In this document: in pieces, positions 11,824 through 23,177 of the stretch | Position numbering within the stretch: the first letter of the stretch is position 1 | Layout of the letters: each line of letters begins with the position of its first letter | Assembly: GCA_934045075.1 (NCBI GenBank) | Contig: OW203727.1 | Span: 24,565,311-24,629,310, forward strand | DNA: 64,000 nt | Direction: 5' to 3' | Source of the DNA: Yponomeuta sedellus | Taxonomy: Eukaryota > Arthropoda > Insecta > Lepidoptera > Yponomeutidae | Made by a program: the position numbers and the translations under genes | Notes under the pieces: generated by a model | Seen by the model: only the letters and a program-made list of their open reading frames with translations | Databases searched by the model: none | What the model was told of the DNA's origin: nothing

Positions 11824-13135
11824 GTCTTTAAAAAATATGTTACATAGACTATTAGGCAGTTACACTCCAAATCACACGTGAATCCTACCGAGCACATTAT
11901 TTAAACAGGAAATAAATAAACAAACATAAGAAATAACTTGAACAAGGGCAAGCCTATCTCGCCCATTTCGAATTTTTTGTCTCTCAGGTGGATATGCAAA
12001 TTAATGCTAGCCTCTATCTACCCTTGCGCTGCCGCTTTGACATGATCTTGAATGTCGTTATTGTTATGAATATATATGACTGTAACTTTTTCTCATTCTT
12101 CAACAGCTACGTATTAACTGAAGCTAGCAGAGCTGCTACCTGTCTAAATAGCCCACTCACTTCACGGCGTCATAATTTACGGGAGTCATAAACCGGCATT
12201 GAAGCGGCGGCACGGGCGGGCCAGTGTTTACGGCAAGTGGCCGGATGAGTGGGGACGTCGAGTGGGATCAAAGCGGTGCACTTTATTTAGGCGACTTTGT
12301 TGCGTCCGATGACGGACGGACCATGCGATGGTAGGCGAAGCAGATAGTCGGGTCAATTCTTAGCTTTCTCTGGCATATTGACAGGCGTTAGGCGCAAAGA
12401 GGAAGCAAATCACCAGCTCGTTGGGCCGACAACCAAGTCTGGCCTTAGAATCTAATGCTTACATAGCCTTTCAATAGAATGATATGACCACGACAATGGT
12501 TGTTATTTGCCTCAATTTGGTAGTCTATTAAGCAATAGCAGTACAATGTCATTCCAGGGGTATAACCCGCGAGGGATCTCTCGCGAAGAAGATCGTAACG
12601 CGCGAGGCGCCGAGTTAAGTAGCACGGGTTATACCATTGCAATGCGATTGGTTACTAGACTACCGATAGTATAAATGAAACGACCATTACCCGACTAATA
12701 TGACTCTCTTGAACAACTATGCATTTTAGAGGCTAGCCTCCCGGGTCAAATTTGCTGGGCAGAGAAGGAGTTCCTGGGCAGCGTTGAAGACCTGTTTTAG
12801 TCCACTATATTATACAATTCGCTTTATTATAGTATCGCAATTGTGTCACATATAATTATACAAGTTTTGTATAGGTGTGAAAAATAAAACACATGAGGTC
12901 TTTCTGTTTTGTGATAGTGCATGGATGTGTTAAAAGGACTCGTAGAAAATCGTTGGGAGGTGATCTTTTATTACTCGTTTGTACAGCGCTAAACAAAACA
13001 TGTAATGCATGCGCTGGAAAATATAGCCTACTGAATTGCTTCATTCTTGCTCGCAGATCTGGGCCTCAGTTCTGTTAGTGTATTATATTGGACATGAAGC
13101 GGAAATGATATGAAATCGACCCGCTCATGCAATTG
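11824..13135. other. Unique DNA with GC-rich patches and one hairpin
   Basis: The patch 12190-12320 is GC-rich but not clearly coding. GGTATAACCCG (12559-12569) and CGGGTTATACC (12625-12635) form an 11-bp inverted repeat with a further CGAGnnnCTCG pair inside, perhaps an eroded hairpin element. Confidence 0.4.
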
Positions 13136-13345
13136 AAGAAAGAAGAAGAAGAAGAAAAAACATTTATTATAGCCACAGTACACACGCCACAATAACAAAG
13201 CAAACTTAAAACACATTACTAAATAACAAACAAATATAAAAAAAAATTAAAAGAAAACTAAAGGTGACGACGTGTCACTGCCGCTATAAACGGCAACTGA
13301 CTCAGCATATGCTGATGGGCAAGCCTTCAGCGCTGATTTTCAGTC
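13136..13345 (-). repeat. LINE 3' end with (GAA)n tail
   Basis: AGAAGAAGAAGAAG followed by AACATTTATTATAGCC reads in reverse as a polyadenylation-like end with a trinucleotide tail. The family is unclear. Confidence 0.35.
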
Positions 13346-13649
13346 AGTGCCAGGTGCTCCGCGAGCGTTACAGACTGTTGATTGTCAATTGTCATTTGAT
13401 TACCAGATTCTAGGCCCTGAGATTTAGACAGTGATTGCGTATTATTTAGGCCTTAATACGGGTAATGACGGTGATTGAACCTCGTATCAACGACGCAATC
13501 GGTTGTATTTTGTCACATAGAAAGATAGAGGTTTCTTGAACTTAGACCGACCGACTTATATCCGCTGTAGGGAGGCCAAGCTTGCTGTACTTATATACCT
13601 GAATAGCGTCCAACAAAGTGGAATGACGAGCATTGGCATTGGCAACAGA

Positions 13650-13838
13650 ATTACAGTCGTTAAGCCATGTCAGATGGCATATGGGCGGCTTGATAACTTC
13701 TGACAATAAGGCCCGCCACTGTCTTACAATCCTCCACCAACCCGGACTTGGCCCCCGTGGTGGAGTATGGCCTAACCTTCCTGCGATGCAGGAAGAGACC
13801 CATGCAGCAGTGGAGACATACAAGGGTTGATATCGACG
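13650..13838 (+). repeat. U1 repeat, partial
   Basis: Contains GGCTTGATAACTTCTGACA, CCTCCACCAACCCGGACTTG and CGATGCAGGAAGAGACCC, ending ACATACAAGGGTTGATATC. One of eleven copies in the window. Confidence 0.65.
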
Positions 13839-14022
13839 AACATTTCACGTGAATAGCATTTGAAACATTCAACGGTTACAGTTGATTCGACAGTAATGTA
13901 CTTCCATTAGTTGAAAGATAAACCCTGTCAGGTGCATCTCTAAACACGACCGCGCCATAACAGCTGATACATTATGTGTACAACAAGACAAGAATACATT
14001 TCAATAAGCTGGGACATACTAT

Positions 14023-14148
14023 GGGCCAGTTGCTGAATTGAGAATTTCACTTAATAAATACTTAAGCAACATGCTGTCACCCTCTTTTCTGAGAAATTCG
14101 GTGACTTAACTATTAACTTAGTGAGATTCCCAATTCAGCAACTGGCCC
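14023..14148. mobile_element. M1 MITE, copy 1
   Basis: 126-bp non-coding element with terminal inverted repeats: GGGCCAGTTGCTGAATTG at the left and CAATTCAGCAACTGGCCC at the right, with inner parts also complementary. I could not define the target duplication. Confidence 0.75.
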
Positions 14149-14389
14149 TTATATAGACTTACATCCGTATTTGAAGACCAACACTGATTTGTACTTTAGC
14201 CTTTTTATAAAGTAGAAAGCACGGGTTAGTGCTTTAAAAAAAAGAATATAAGTAGAAAGCTGTGTGGAAAATAAAAACTTTTATTTGGATTTCATTAAAA
14301 GAAAAAGAGATGAACAAAATTCAGACGAGATAGAAAACATGTTGGTGGATTAACTTGTAAATAGGTACATACTCAATATTGTTTTCAGT

Positions 14390-14501
14390 AGATCATCCTT
14401 GATCATCGCTGAAGACAGGGCGCTATGGCGCTCATTAGGGGAGGGCTATGTCCAGTAGTGGACTACGTAATATAGCCTGAAGAAGAAGAAGATCATCCTT
14501 G
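14390..14501 (+). mobile_element. RG element 3' fragment with 12-bp TSD
   Basis: The insertion 14402-14489 ends GCCTGAAGAAGAAGAAG. AGATCATCCTTG is repeated exactly at 14390-14401 and 14490-14501. 5'-truncated, as expected for LINE-mediated insertion. Confidence 0.78.
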
Positions 14502-14794
14502 TTGGTCAATGAATGTTGTCACACATTCTACAACAAGTAACCAATTAAATAAAACACAAAACCTGAATGCTTTTCCTTCAATATCGATACCCATTCAGTG
14601 ACAATGACAGAAGCAGTTGAAAATTATAAATCTGAGCAACATCTTTAAAATTATATTTCTTTATTAGTCACTGCATGCACACAGTCGGTGGCGGGTACGT
14701 TTTATACGATCATATTTGGTCGATGCACATATTTCAGCATATTTCTTCATACGAATTCGCTTGTATATCTCTCGTTAATCTTCTTTTTATTTAT

Positions 14795-14885
14795 AAAGCC
14801 GCCACTTGTACTGAACTGTTATTTTATATGTCTCTTATGTAATCCTTGGTGTACAGGCAATAAAGAATATTCTATCTATCTCTTT
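14795..14885 (+). repeat. LINE 3' tail fragment
   Basis: GTACAGGCAATAAAGAATATTC followed by (TCTA)n-like tail, similar to other LINE ends in the window. Confidence 0.35.
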
Positions 14886-14961
14886 CTTTATCCTAATTAT
14901 ATGTCCAAACTAAAGTAACTCTATTTTTTATATTTTCGCAATCAAATTTATAGCAGGGAAT

Positions 14962-15098
14962 GGGCCGGTTCCTGAATTGAAAATTTCACTAAGTAAATAC
15001 TCAACGAACCTTCGGTCTCGATCTTTTCTGGGAAATCCGAAGAGACATCACTATAGTTAACTATATACTTAGCGTAATTCTGAATTCGGAAACTGGCC
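14962..15098. mobile_element. M1 MITE, copy 2
   Basis: GGGCCGGTTCCTGAATTG at the left pairs imperfectly with the right end GAATTCGGAAACTGGCC. More diverged and slightly longer than copy 1. Confidence 0.65.
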
Positions 15099-15103
15099 TA
15101 AAC

Positions 15104-15534
15104 AGTGAAAACGGCCCTTTCCCCTTATTCAGAATCTCACCTAGCTGTCAAAACAAAATATCCCCGGTTACAAATTCAATCCGAAGTTATAAATACGGCG
15201 GTAGTTATCGTTAATACACGTCGTGTTATAAATACGTAAATAAACACCTGTGCCGTGCCGCATGAGAAATATTTTTATCGCGATGAGAAATTTTAATTTA
15301 TGCGCGAGGTGTTTCGTTTTAATGTGTTTATGAATTTATGGTTCCGCTGGAAATGGCACGGGAAAGCCGTATTTCAGATAAGTGCGTTCGGCATAACTAG
15401 AGCGGTATGAGTCACCAACATCGTTGGCGAAATGACTAGCTAAGTCAAATGCAAACCATAATTTCAAAAAATAAGTGTTTTAGAAATTACGCACAATCTG
15501 AAAGCATTCTGTCGGTATTGCGTATGCACCTACG
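15104..15534. other. No recognised feature
   Basis: AT-rich unique sequence. Confidence 0.4.
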
Positions 15535-15660
15535 TCATGAGATGATTTATACAGCGTTCAGTGGCATCTTCACTCACACTAGGTGAAGGGACCGCTCGGA
15601 TGCTGGTTTTTTTTGGTGGTTTAGGCTTGTCCAGCACCTTTGCCATCCTGCCAACTTTGT
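15535..15660 (-). mobile_element. S3 SINE 3' fragment
   Basis: Matches the left part of the 5505-5902 copy: GATGATTTATACAGCG, GTGAAGGGACC and CCAGCACCT. The head is absent. Confidence 0.55.
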
Positions 15661-15664
15661 CTAT

Positions 15665-16340
15665 AAAAGATTAAAGTTCTGAATTGGTTATGTAATTTAA
15701 ATTAATACTAAGTTTTAAGTTTACATTTTTTAAATATACCATTTATTTGTTGCACGTTGTGCAAGATCGTTGACGTTGTGTTATCCCATGAATATTTTTT
15801 TGTTTTGTTTGACATGATATTGTCACATTTTACAAAATGTAAAAAAAACGAAAGGAAAAGAGTATTTAAAAACACATATATAAAAGTTTCGTCCACAACG
15901 TTACGTATGTCTAGTGTATTAGTTAATAAGTAAAACTACAGAACCCAAATCAAAAGTACAATATTACATATGCACTTGGTTCTCACACATTCGACGTTCA
16001 CAAAATAAACAAGTTGGCTCGGTACGGCACCATATTTGTTTGTGTGTTTGTTTAACATATATTTAACACCACACACGTGCGTTAGCGAAATGCGATTTTT
16101 ATTACCGTCATGAACGTATATTTGTGAAGTTTTTAGAGATTTTAAGCACCCATCTCTCAGAACTTTCTATCTAAACAAAGAAATGTACTACCTAAAGGTA
16201 ATGAAATGTAATTCAAAAAATGTTTTAATAAAATTTCTAGTGTAAGTAGATAACGTTGATAAGTAGATGATTTGACTAAATGCATTACAAAGTTTTAGAT
16301 TCCATTCCATTCCATTAGATTCTATAGCATCACCACGACT
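15665..16340. other. No recognised feature
   Basis: AT-rich. Short ORFs only. Confidence 0.4.
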
Positions 16341-16344
16341 ACTC

Positions 16345-16560
16345 GGGCGCAACTCGGTTGCACTGTACATGCGACGGGCCGTGGCCGAGCCGAAGCGGGA
16401 CCGGGTTGTTTCCGAGCGCTGTCCGTTGTTAGGCCGTCACTCGGTTCCCGCTCGGTATAGCGTGAGTGTGTTCATACAAAATATATGTAATATTCGTTAA
16501 CCGTGCTACGGCCGACACTCGGCTCGGACCTGACACGGTCTAGCGTGAGTCATCCTTAAT
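16345..16560. repeat. Possible eroded inverted-repeat DNA element
   Basis: GC-rich block with repeated CTCGG and CGGGACCG-like words. The right end GACACGGTCTAGCGTGAGTCATCC resembles a lepidopteran short TIR element, and GTATAGCGTGAGTGTG inside is related to it. Both boundaries are uncertain. Confidence 0.3.
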
Positions 16561-16624
16561 GCCGTCTACCCTCCAGCGAGATTTAATGTAAGAACTTATA
16601 AAAAACACAGCCAGATTGATTGAC

Positions 16625-16830
16625 GACCTCTGTAGCGCAGCGGTAGCGCATCTGCCTACCAAACGAGAGGTCCCGGTTTCGAACCCCGGCATGGAAAAAA
16701 AACCCCAGGTCTTGGATGTTTACGTGTTTGTGACGTCGTTGTTTCTGGTTCCCTACAGAGTATCCTAGTGTGGTGCCAGAAGCAATGTATGTGCCTGTAT
16801 TTAAATGTTATGTTATTGTCTAAGGTATTT
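16625..16830 (+). mobile_element. S2 SINE
   Basis: tRNA-like head CCTCTGTAGCGCAGCGGTAG (A-box region) with B box GGTTTCGAACCCC at about 16673, then an A-rich stretch, CCCCAGGTCTTGGATGTTTA and TATCCTAGTGTGGTGCCAG. Related copies are at 26820-26990 (minus) and 44363-44570 (plus). Confidence 0.72.
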
Positions 16831-16844
16831 AAATACCTGTACGT

Positions 16845-16889
16845 AGCGGCATAGGCAATTTCACAGTGCATGAAATTGCCTATGCCGCT
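16845..16889. repeat. Perfect 19-bp hairpin
   Basis: 16845-16863 and 16871-16889 are exact inverse copies around a 7-nt loop (CAGTGCA). It lies just after the S2 copy and before an S3 tail. No TIR element boundary is evident. Confidence 0.8.
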
Positions 16890-16955
16890 TTACTCTCTCT
16901 CTATCTCTCTCTGAAAAGGCCTGTGTCCTGCAGTAGGACGTTTGTAGGCTACAAA
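16890..16955 (+). mobile_element. S3 SINE 3' tail
   Basis: (CTCT)n then CTGAAAAGGCCTGTGTCCTGC and AGTAGGACGTTTGTAGGCTA, the usual S3 terminus. Confidence 0.55.
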
Positions 16956-16959
16956 AAAA

Positions 16960-17900
16960 ATCGGCAGTTTTCGCTGTAAGTGTACCGGAGAGAGGAGAAA
17001 GCGACGGAGGCGAGGCGGGGGCGGAGGCGAGTTGCCGCTGATTGCCGGCAATTGGCTCAATTGCCCGAGGTACCACAACACACAGCTGCGCCACGTGAAT
17101 TACCTTTGTGACGATGAAGAAAGCTATGGAACATCCACTTGGTACCAATAGATAGATAGAGAGCTTTGTTTGTTGTACAAACGGAAATTACACAAATATT
17201 CCTTGACTTAGGAGGAGAGACTGTGATTTCTCCCAGACAACGTTTGGATAGTCTGGAGCAATTTTTGCAAAACATTGGAGAAGGAAGAATAGACTTACTC
17301 GGTGAAAATCTTTAACGTAAATAGAGTCAATTTATTTCAGGATCCACAATCATTTACCCGTGAAGAAAATTATGGACTCATAATTCGTCCATATATATGA
17401 TATAGCCATAGTTATAGTAGACACATTTTCATTATTATTTTGATAGTAGACACTAAACATATATATTATTAATTATTTCACATAAACGCACTATGGAAAA
17501 AGGCATATTAATTCTGGACTATAGTCTATTAGGTACGCCAAATAATTCTTACTCTTTTAGTCAGATTTTATTGACCGCCTTCACCTTACACCATTTACAA
17601 ACCTTTTTATAACATTATTAGACCAATCACTGTATCTTCTTTCTATAGTGAACCCACTTAGTCCCAATCCAGGCCTTGATGTCTCACTCCTGTACTTGAA
17701 TCGTGAGCACATAGGTACAGTGCTCCCGCAGGGTTCAAGGCGGGTCGCGAGGTAAATGCACCTTTATTGCCCAGCCAATTGGGCCATCCGGTGGCGGCCG
17801 CTGACCCTGCCATGCGGAGTTTACACCCACAGGTATGTTGGCTCAGGGTGCTCACGATGAGCTGTAAGTGATACTATTTAGACGTCTTATTAAGGGACCG
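16960..17900. other. No gene recognised; one 10-bp inverted repeat
   Basis: GC-rich 17000-17080 has short overlapping frames of biased composition, not convincing as genes. TCGTGAGCAC (17701-17710) and GTGCTCACGA (17848-17857) form an inverted repeat around a GC-rich block of unknown nature. Confidence 0.35.
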
Positions 17901-17904
17901 AGCG

Positions 17905-18170
17905 AGGGGCGGTAGTAGCGGAGCGGTGTAGAACGCCGGCCTCTCAATCGGGAGGTCGTGGGTTCAAACCCCGGCATGTACCAATGACTTTGTTTTCTAA
18001 TTTATGTACATTTGTGAAATTATAGTAGCAATACCACTCGCCGACGGTGAAGGAAAACATCGTAAGGAAACCCTAGTGTTTGAGGTGTTAACGTACCTCA
18101 GCGCTTGCTACGTACAATGGCCCAACTATGAGGCTATGTGCGGAAATTTCAGGTCTAACTAATTAACTAA
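17905..18170 (+). mobile_element. S3-type SINE
   Basis: tRNA-like head with B box GGTTCAAACCCC near 17962, then GCATGTACCAATGACTTTGT, GTGAAGGAAAACATCGTAAG and ACCTCAGCGCTTG in the family order. The extreme 3' end is missing. Confidence 0.7.
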
Positions 18171-18174
18171 GGGA

Positions 18175-18912
18175 CTGAGCGCACTTGAGCGCTTACCCGC
18201 AACCTCGTGCAAGTGATCGTACAGCAAGTGAGTGCATTTTCATATATTCTGTAAATACAGGCGTTTGACAGCATGCTGTGCAAATAATATCTATTTCTCC
18301 ATCTACAAATTAGTAGTTACAAATAGCAGTGGTACAATATGGCGCAATAGAAGTAATTTGTGGGCGGGCTGTGTCCTAAACTAGATCAAGGATCAGTACC
18401 GTAATAATAAAGTAAGAAACATGCTCTAGACACTAATTCAGCCCAAATTTAATTTATGTTCTGAAACGCCTGATGGGTTTCCAGGTCGGAACCTTTAACT
18501 TTCAGCTGGGTCAACACAGGGAAAATATTATGGTAAGAGAGAAATAGAAAGTAGAAATGAAACAGGATAATATCTTTATTAATATGTTTGACTGTCCGCA
18601 CTATAGTTTTGTGACTATTGGATGACGGTGACAAAATACAACCTCATGAATTCAATTACTTGGTCTTAAAAATAACTTTCGCATTGCATTATTTTTTCTC
18701 TTTACAATGTTATGATTATGAAGTATTTTAAATTTTCTCCAGGAATTTAGAAATAAAATAAGAAACAATAATTATCTACATCAATCAACGATCCCAATGC
18801 CTATATCATACACTGTGCTGTGTTAACCAGGCAAGGATATCACCCATTTTATAATCACACTGCATATAATATTTATGTGAATATATGAACGAAGGCCTTC
18901 TACACAAATCAA
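18175..18912. other. No recognised feature
   Basis: Unique, AT-rich. Confidence 0.4.
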
Positions 18913-18913
18913 A

Positions 18914-19751
18914 CTTATTGTCTTAACGAAGTCTAAAAACCTATTTAGAGGCTAAAAATTTCACCCATGCCGGTATTCGAACCCGCAACCTCTGGCTATC
19001 CGTGCCAGTATGCTCTACCAATTGAGCCAATGGGCGACTCACGGCATCAGTGAAATTTTAGCCTCTAAATAGGTTTTTAAATTTGTTCCTTAGCACGGGT
19101 TAGTGCATTAAAAATAAAAATAGTATAATCATGTGGGTACAGTGATATCGTTCCGATGTTAAACCTAACTGCAAAGTGGGTAGTCGGGGCTGTAAGTGAT
19201 GCAATTTGCTTAAGTCAGATGTCGCTGCCTGTACGTAATACAGAGAATAGTGTAAAGAGGTTCGAAATTTCACTGATGCCGTGAGTCGCCCATTGGCTCA
19301 ATTGGTAGAGCGCTGGTACGGATAGCCAGAGGTTGCGGGTTCGAATCCCGGCATGGGTGAAATTTTTAGCCTCTAAATAGGTTTTTAAATTTGTTCCTTA
19401 GCACGGGTTAGTGCATTAAAAATAAAAATAGTATAATCTTGCGGGTACAGTGATATCGTTCCGATGTTAAACCTAACTGCAAAGTTGGTAAGTGATGCAA
19501 TTTGCTTAAGTCAGATGTCGCTGCCTGTACGTAATACAGTGAATAGTGTAAATAGTGAAATTTCACTGATGCCGTGAGTCGCCCATTGGCTCAATTGGTA
19601 GAGCGCTGGCACGGATAGCCAGAGGTTGCGGGTTCGAATCCCGGCACGGGTGAAATTTTTAGCCTCTAAATAGGTTTTTAAATTTGTTCCTTAGCACGGG
19701 TTAGTGCATTAAAAATAAAAATAGTTTAACGAAGTCTGTTAAGACAATAAG
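18914..19751. mobile_element. Compound S1 array inside one TSD and a split hairpin
   Basis: TTAACGAAGTCT occurs at 18923-18934 and 19726-19737. Between them lie a minus-oriented S1 head (18960-19040), an S1 tail, and two direct plus S1 units about 308 bp apart (GGGTACAG at 19135 and 19443). Heads with A and B boxes lie at about 19286-19357 and 19580-19651. Outside, CTTATTGTCTTAAC (18914-18927) is the exact inverse of 19738-19751, so the empty site would be a 14-bp hairpin with a 7-nt loop. Confidence 0.82.
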
Positions 19752-19974
19752 GGAATTGGTGTTACAATAGGTATAAGTATTATACCCAGTTGTGATAAAA
19801 TCAGAGAAGACAAGGTGAAGAAAGTACGTTTTGTTATTTACATACGTTTCAAGATTGTTTACAGATACAATCATAAAAAGCGCGGCAAGTTATATCTCGA
19901 TGCAAAATCATCATCACGCTTCGTTCGTTTATTAAGTTACTTATTTTTGATGAGCGTGGAATACAATTCGAAGT

Positions 19975-20345
19975 CAGAAGCGCTCGTGGCCTTAGGCGAA
20001 CCGAGTGGTTGGAATCAATCACTTGGTTAAGCTATAACAGGCGCGGTCAGGTACAGGATGGGTGAGCGTCCCGTGACTACCGCTAGTGGCATTTTTCCGA
20101 GCGCTTCCGTGCTTCGCAAGGCACGTTAAGCCGTTGTCGTGTCGGTGCCCGCTGTCATATAATGGCAGTCGTTAAGCCATGTCAGAGGCCTTATATTTTT
20201 GATAACTTCTGACAGTAAGGCCCGCCACTGCCCTACATTCCTCCACCAACCCGGACTTAGCCCCCGTGGTGGAGTATGGCCTAACCTTCCTGCGATGCAG
20301 GAAGAGACCCGTGCCCCAGCAGTGGGGACATACAAGGGTTGATAA
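19975..20345 (+). repeat. U1 repeat, near full length
   Basis: About 345 bp, from the GCGCTCGTGGCCT side through GTGACTACCGCTAGTGGCAT, GTTAAGCCGTTG, CCTCCACCAACCCGGACTTA to ACATACAAGGGTTGATAA. Non-coding, with no tRNA-like head that I can see. Confidence 0.7.
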
Positions 20346-20519
20346 CTAACGAATACAATTATAAAATACATTATTTAGGCAGGATTCATTAGAAGCATAG
20401 GCTTCACATGAGAACATAGAAATCTTTGGAATTCTTGCATAAATTCTTATACTTAGGTATTCTAACCAGTGTTCTCCGAGAGTGTACCAATCAAGCGCAG
20501 GTCCCGCACCTTTAGCAGC

Positions 20520-20833
20520 CGTGTCGGGTTGCCATCCGCCGCGCAATTGACTGTCACCAGCCAGGGATGACCTCTGCATCATTGCCACAACTATGAGACC
20601 TCGGCTCTTGACAGCAAATGATCAGCACCAGCCAGGGAAGATCATGTAGTCTTAAAAAACCTATGACAGGTCGGCTCTTGGCAGCAATTGAAAAGCACTA
20701 GTCAGGGAAGGCCCTTGTATTCTAGCCATATCTATGGCAAGTCAGCTCATTGTAGCAATTGTCCACTGCCAGCCAGGGAAGACCCCTGTAGCTTTGCCAT
20801 AACTATAGCGGGTCAGCTCTTGGCGTTGTGGCA
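20520..20833. repeat. 71-bp degenerate tandem repeat, four units
   Basis: The word CCAGCCAGGGA or a close variant recurs at about 20558, 20629, 20699 and 20770 (spacing 70-71 bp). It is accompanied by TCGGCTCTTGGCAGCAATTG and CATAACTATGG-like words in each unit. No coding signal. Confidence 0.75.
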
Positions 20834-20999
20834 GATGAACGATGAGTTCTACGATCTTTTATAGGATTTCGGATCTTATAGATGTCGCTGTAAAGAATGA
20901 TTTAGTAAGAAGCGAGGGAAATGAGTTTGTAATTGTCGTCAATTTATATGTTGTGTCATTTGCTTTAGCTGTGACGTTGTATTTAATGTCTTATATCTT

Positions 21000-21612
21000 A
21001 CTAGCTGTACCCTGCGGTGTTACCCGCGGTTTATCGATTTTCCCATGGGAATAAGATATTTTCCGCATTAAAACGTAGCCTATGTGTTAATTTAGAGTGT
21101 AAGCTTGCTCCATACCAAATTTTATTAAAGTCGCTCCAGCTGTTTAGACGTGAAGAAGTAACAAAGGAAATGAAAAGGTTTTATTCAAAGTAGCACAGAA
21201 ACTTTGGCTTAATGAACGTTACAATTCAAACTAGGTGTCCATTTCAAAATCTAGATCATTTAGGAGAAAAAATGGTCAAAAAAAACTCCTAATTTAGTCT
21301 TTACAAAAGTCCTTAATTACCATAGTTTACATAATTATTATAAACATAGAACTCACACATTGTACTGGCTTTAATTCCAGACCTCATTGTCATCTAAATA
21401 ATCCTTTATGTTATAGTAGCCCTTTTGGCACAAAGTGTGCTTAACATATTTAATGAACCGCGATTCAGGCAAGCTTAATATATCTTCAGGGATTTTATTA
21501 TAGAAGCGTATACAATGCCCCATGAAGGATGTATTAACCTTTGAAACATACACACTCACAAAACTTCGCCTTTATGATATTAGTGTGATGTCATGATGTG
21601 ATGTGACGTGAT
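21000..21612 (-). mobile_element. Helitron-like non-autonomous element, interrupted
   Basis: The left end, read on the minus strand, is a short GC hairpin (CCGCGGGTAACACCGCAGG) followed by CTAG, like a Helitron 3' terminus. The rest is TTTTATTAAAGTCGCTCCAGC and, after an inserted LINE-B, CGCCTTTATGATATTAGTG. The uninterrupted copy at 32383-32595 shows the same order. Helitron assignment is inferred from this end structure. Confidence 0.55.
21168..21545 (-). mobile_element. LINE-B copy inserted in the Helitron-like element
   Basis: Minus-strand 3' end of LINE-B with a short C-terminal frame (21371 to about 21540: GHCIRFYNKIPEDILSLPES, then KYVKHTLCQKGYY) ending at a stop. The peptide is typical of the end of Jockey-group ORF2. 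5'-truncated, and it separates two halves of the surrounding repeat. Confidence 0.72.
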
Positions 21613-21696
21613 TATACAAAGGTACAATAATCTCTTTTAGGGCTGATAACAATACAATTAATACCTAATAATAGTTTGTCTGGTTATTCAACAAAC

Positions 21697-21842
21697 AGAA
21701 TGTAAATTAATTTCACTGATGCCTGTGAGTCGCCCATTAGCTCAGTTGGAAGAGGGCTGGCACGGACAGCCAGAGGTCGCGGGTTCGAATCCCGGCATGG
21801 GTGGAATTTTTAGCCTCTAAGTAGGTTTTTAAGAATGTAAAT
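21697..21842 (+). mobile_element. S1 SINE, short form, 11-bp TSD
   Basis: The insertion 21708-21831 lies between exact AGAATGTAAAT copies (21697-21707, 21832-21842). It runs from TTTCACTGATGCC through a complete tRNA-like head to GTAGGTTTTTA and lacks the TTAGTGCATT tail. This defines AGGTTTTTA as one genuine S1 3' end. Confidence 0.82.
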
Positions 21843-21844
21843 AC

Positions 21845-22286
21845 TTTACGTTTTCTTCATTTATGATTTCTGATTAAACATTTAGGAAAGTGTACACCTA
21901 ATAATCTGAATTACAATGTTTTTGATGATAGTTGATTGTCTTAACAGTCAACTATCATAATATCCAATCCCTAATAATATCTGAGGAAATCAAAATTTGG
22001 GAGCGATAATAAATGCTCGACAAAAATCTTTTCTTTGGGAGCAATATTGCAATGACAGAAAGTTTAACAAAAAACCAAGAACCCTATGAGGTACCGCAAG
22101 TAATTTAACCTCTCTACTACGGGAATGCTCGAGTTTGTCTTTTTAACAAGAACGAAAGCAATTCCGCCCGCGCGATGGTCCGCCATTTTCTTACAATCAC
22201 CTTATATTCCTTACTCAGTTGCTACCCCTACACAGAACACCCACTCCATCTCCATTTCTATTAGTGTATTCTAAACTCTCATACAT
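21845..22286. other. No gene; small hairpin
   Basis: A hairpin with GATAGTTGA and TCAACTATC arms lies around 21925-21957. Otherwise nothing recognised. Confidence 0.4.
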
Positions 22287-22580
22287 AAGTAGCTACATAC
22301 ATAACCTCACGCCTGTATCCCAGAGGGGTAGGCAGAGACCAGGGACTGCCACTTGCCACGGTCCTGACAGATCACCTTCGCTTCATCAACATTAATAAGT
22401 GGTTGCATGCCCGCACGCCGGTTCCGGGTACTTTATATCTTTTCCTTTGCTAATACATCCCCTATCTAATCAATGTATGTCCGCCTGGGACGACCCTTAC
22501 CAACCCTTCAACTCACATTCGCAATGTATATTTGTTTCGTCAATCTTTCTTCCTTCATCCTCTCCACACTCTCACTTAAT
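22287..22580 (-). mobile_element. RTE-M retroposon fragment
   Basis: Longer minus-strand copy of the family seen at 2139-2485. It includes the region coding for ERMKEERLTKQIYIANVS on the minus strand (22508-22570). Frameshifts and stops break it. Confidence 0.72.
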
Positions 22581-22584
22581 TCAA

Positions 22585-23160
22585 TACTTGGTAATATACT
22601 ATTTTGGTACTTTAAGTTAGTTTTTTTGGTACTTTTTTTCTCGTAGCCCTTGATCATAAATTGTAATAAGCGTTGCTTAGGAAAAATACACACGCAGGTT
22701 CCCTGTCCATTAATCACAATTTTTTAATTTGACAATTTTGATTCTGGAGCGCAGTATTGTATTACGAATTATGTCATTCAAAGTGTTAACGAATTAAAAA
22801 AGAATTTTGCCTCCTCTAAAATAGGGAAAATGACTACGAAATTAGTATAAAATTGAATTATATACGTAAAGTATGTAATTAATTACATATAAGTATAATT
22901 TAATTTTGGTTACAAATAAATTAATTTCATTTCAATTTCACAGCCCTTATCTCTTCGAGAAAGAGAGTAATCACGACGCGTGTCCATTGCGAATTGACAC
23001 CTCAGCACTCACCTTAGTGCCTCACAAAGTTTTTCTTTACAGTAAACGAATGGTATTACTACGAGTACTAGAAATTCACAAATCTTGTGGAGTTTAATAT
23101 ATTAATTTACTTTCATATTTTAATTTACTTTTTATTTGTTACTAGGTACTCGCGGTATCG
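22585..23160. other. No recognised feature
   Basis: AT-rich. Confidence 0.4.
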
Positions 23161-23177
23161 ATATCAACACTTGAACT

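Noticed and set aside
16625..16690. tRNA gene at S2, S3 and other SINE heads
   Set aside because: They recur with SINE bodies attached and have mismatched stems.
18935..19725. CRISPR-like array of repeats
   Set aside because: Units are about 300 bp SINEs with TSDs, in a eukaryotic context.
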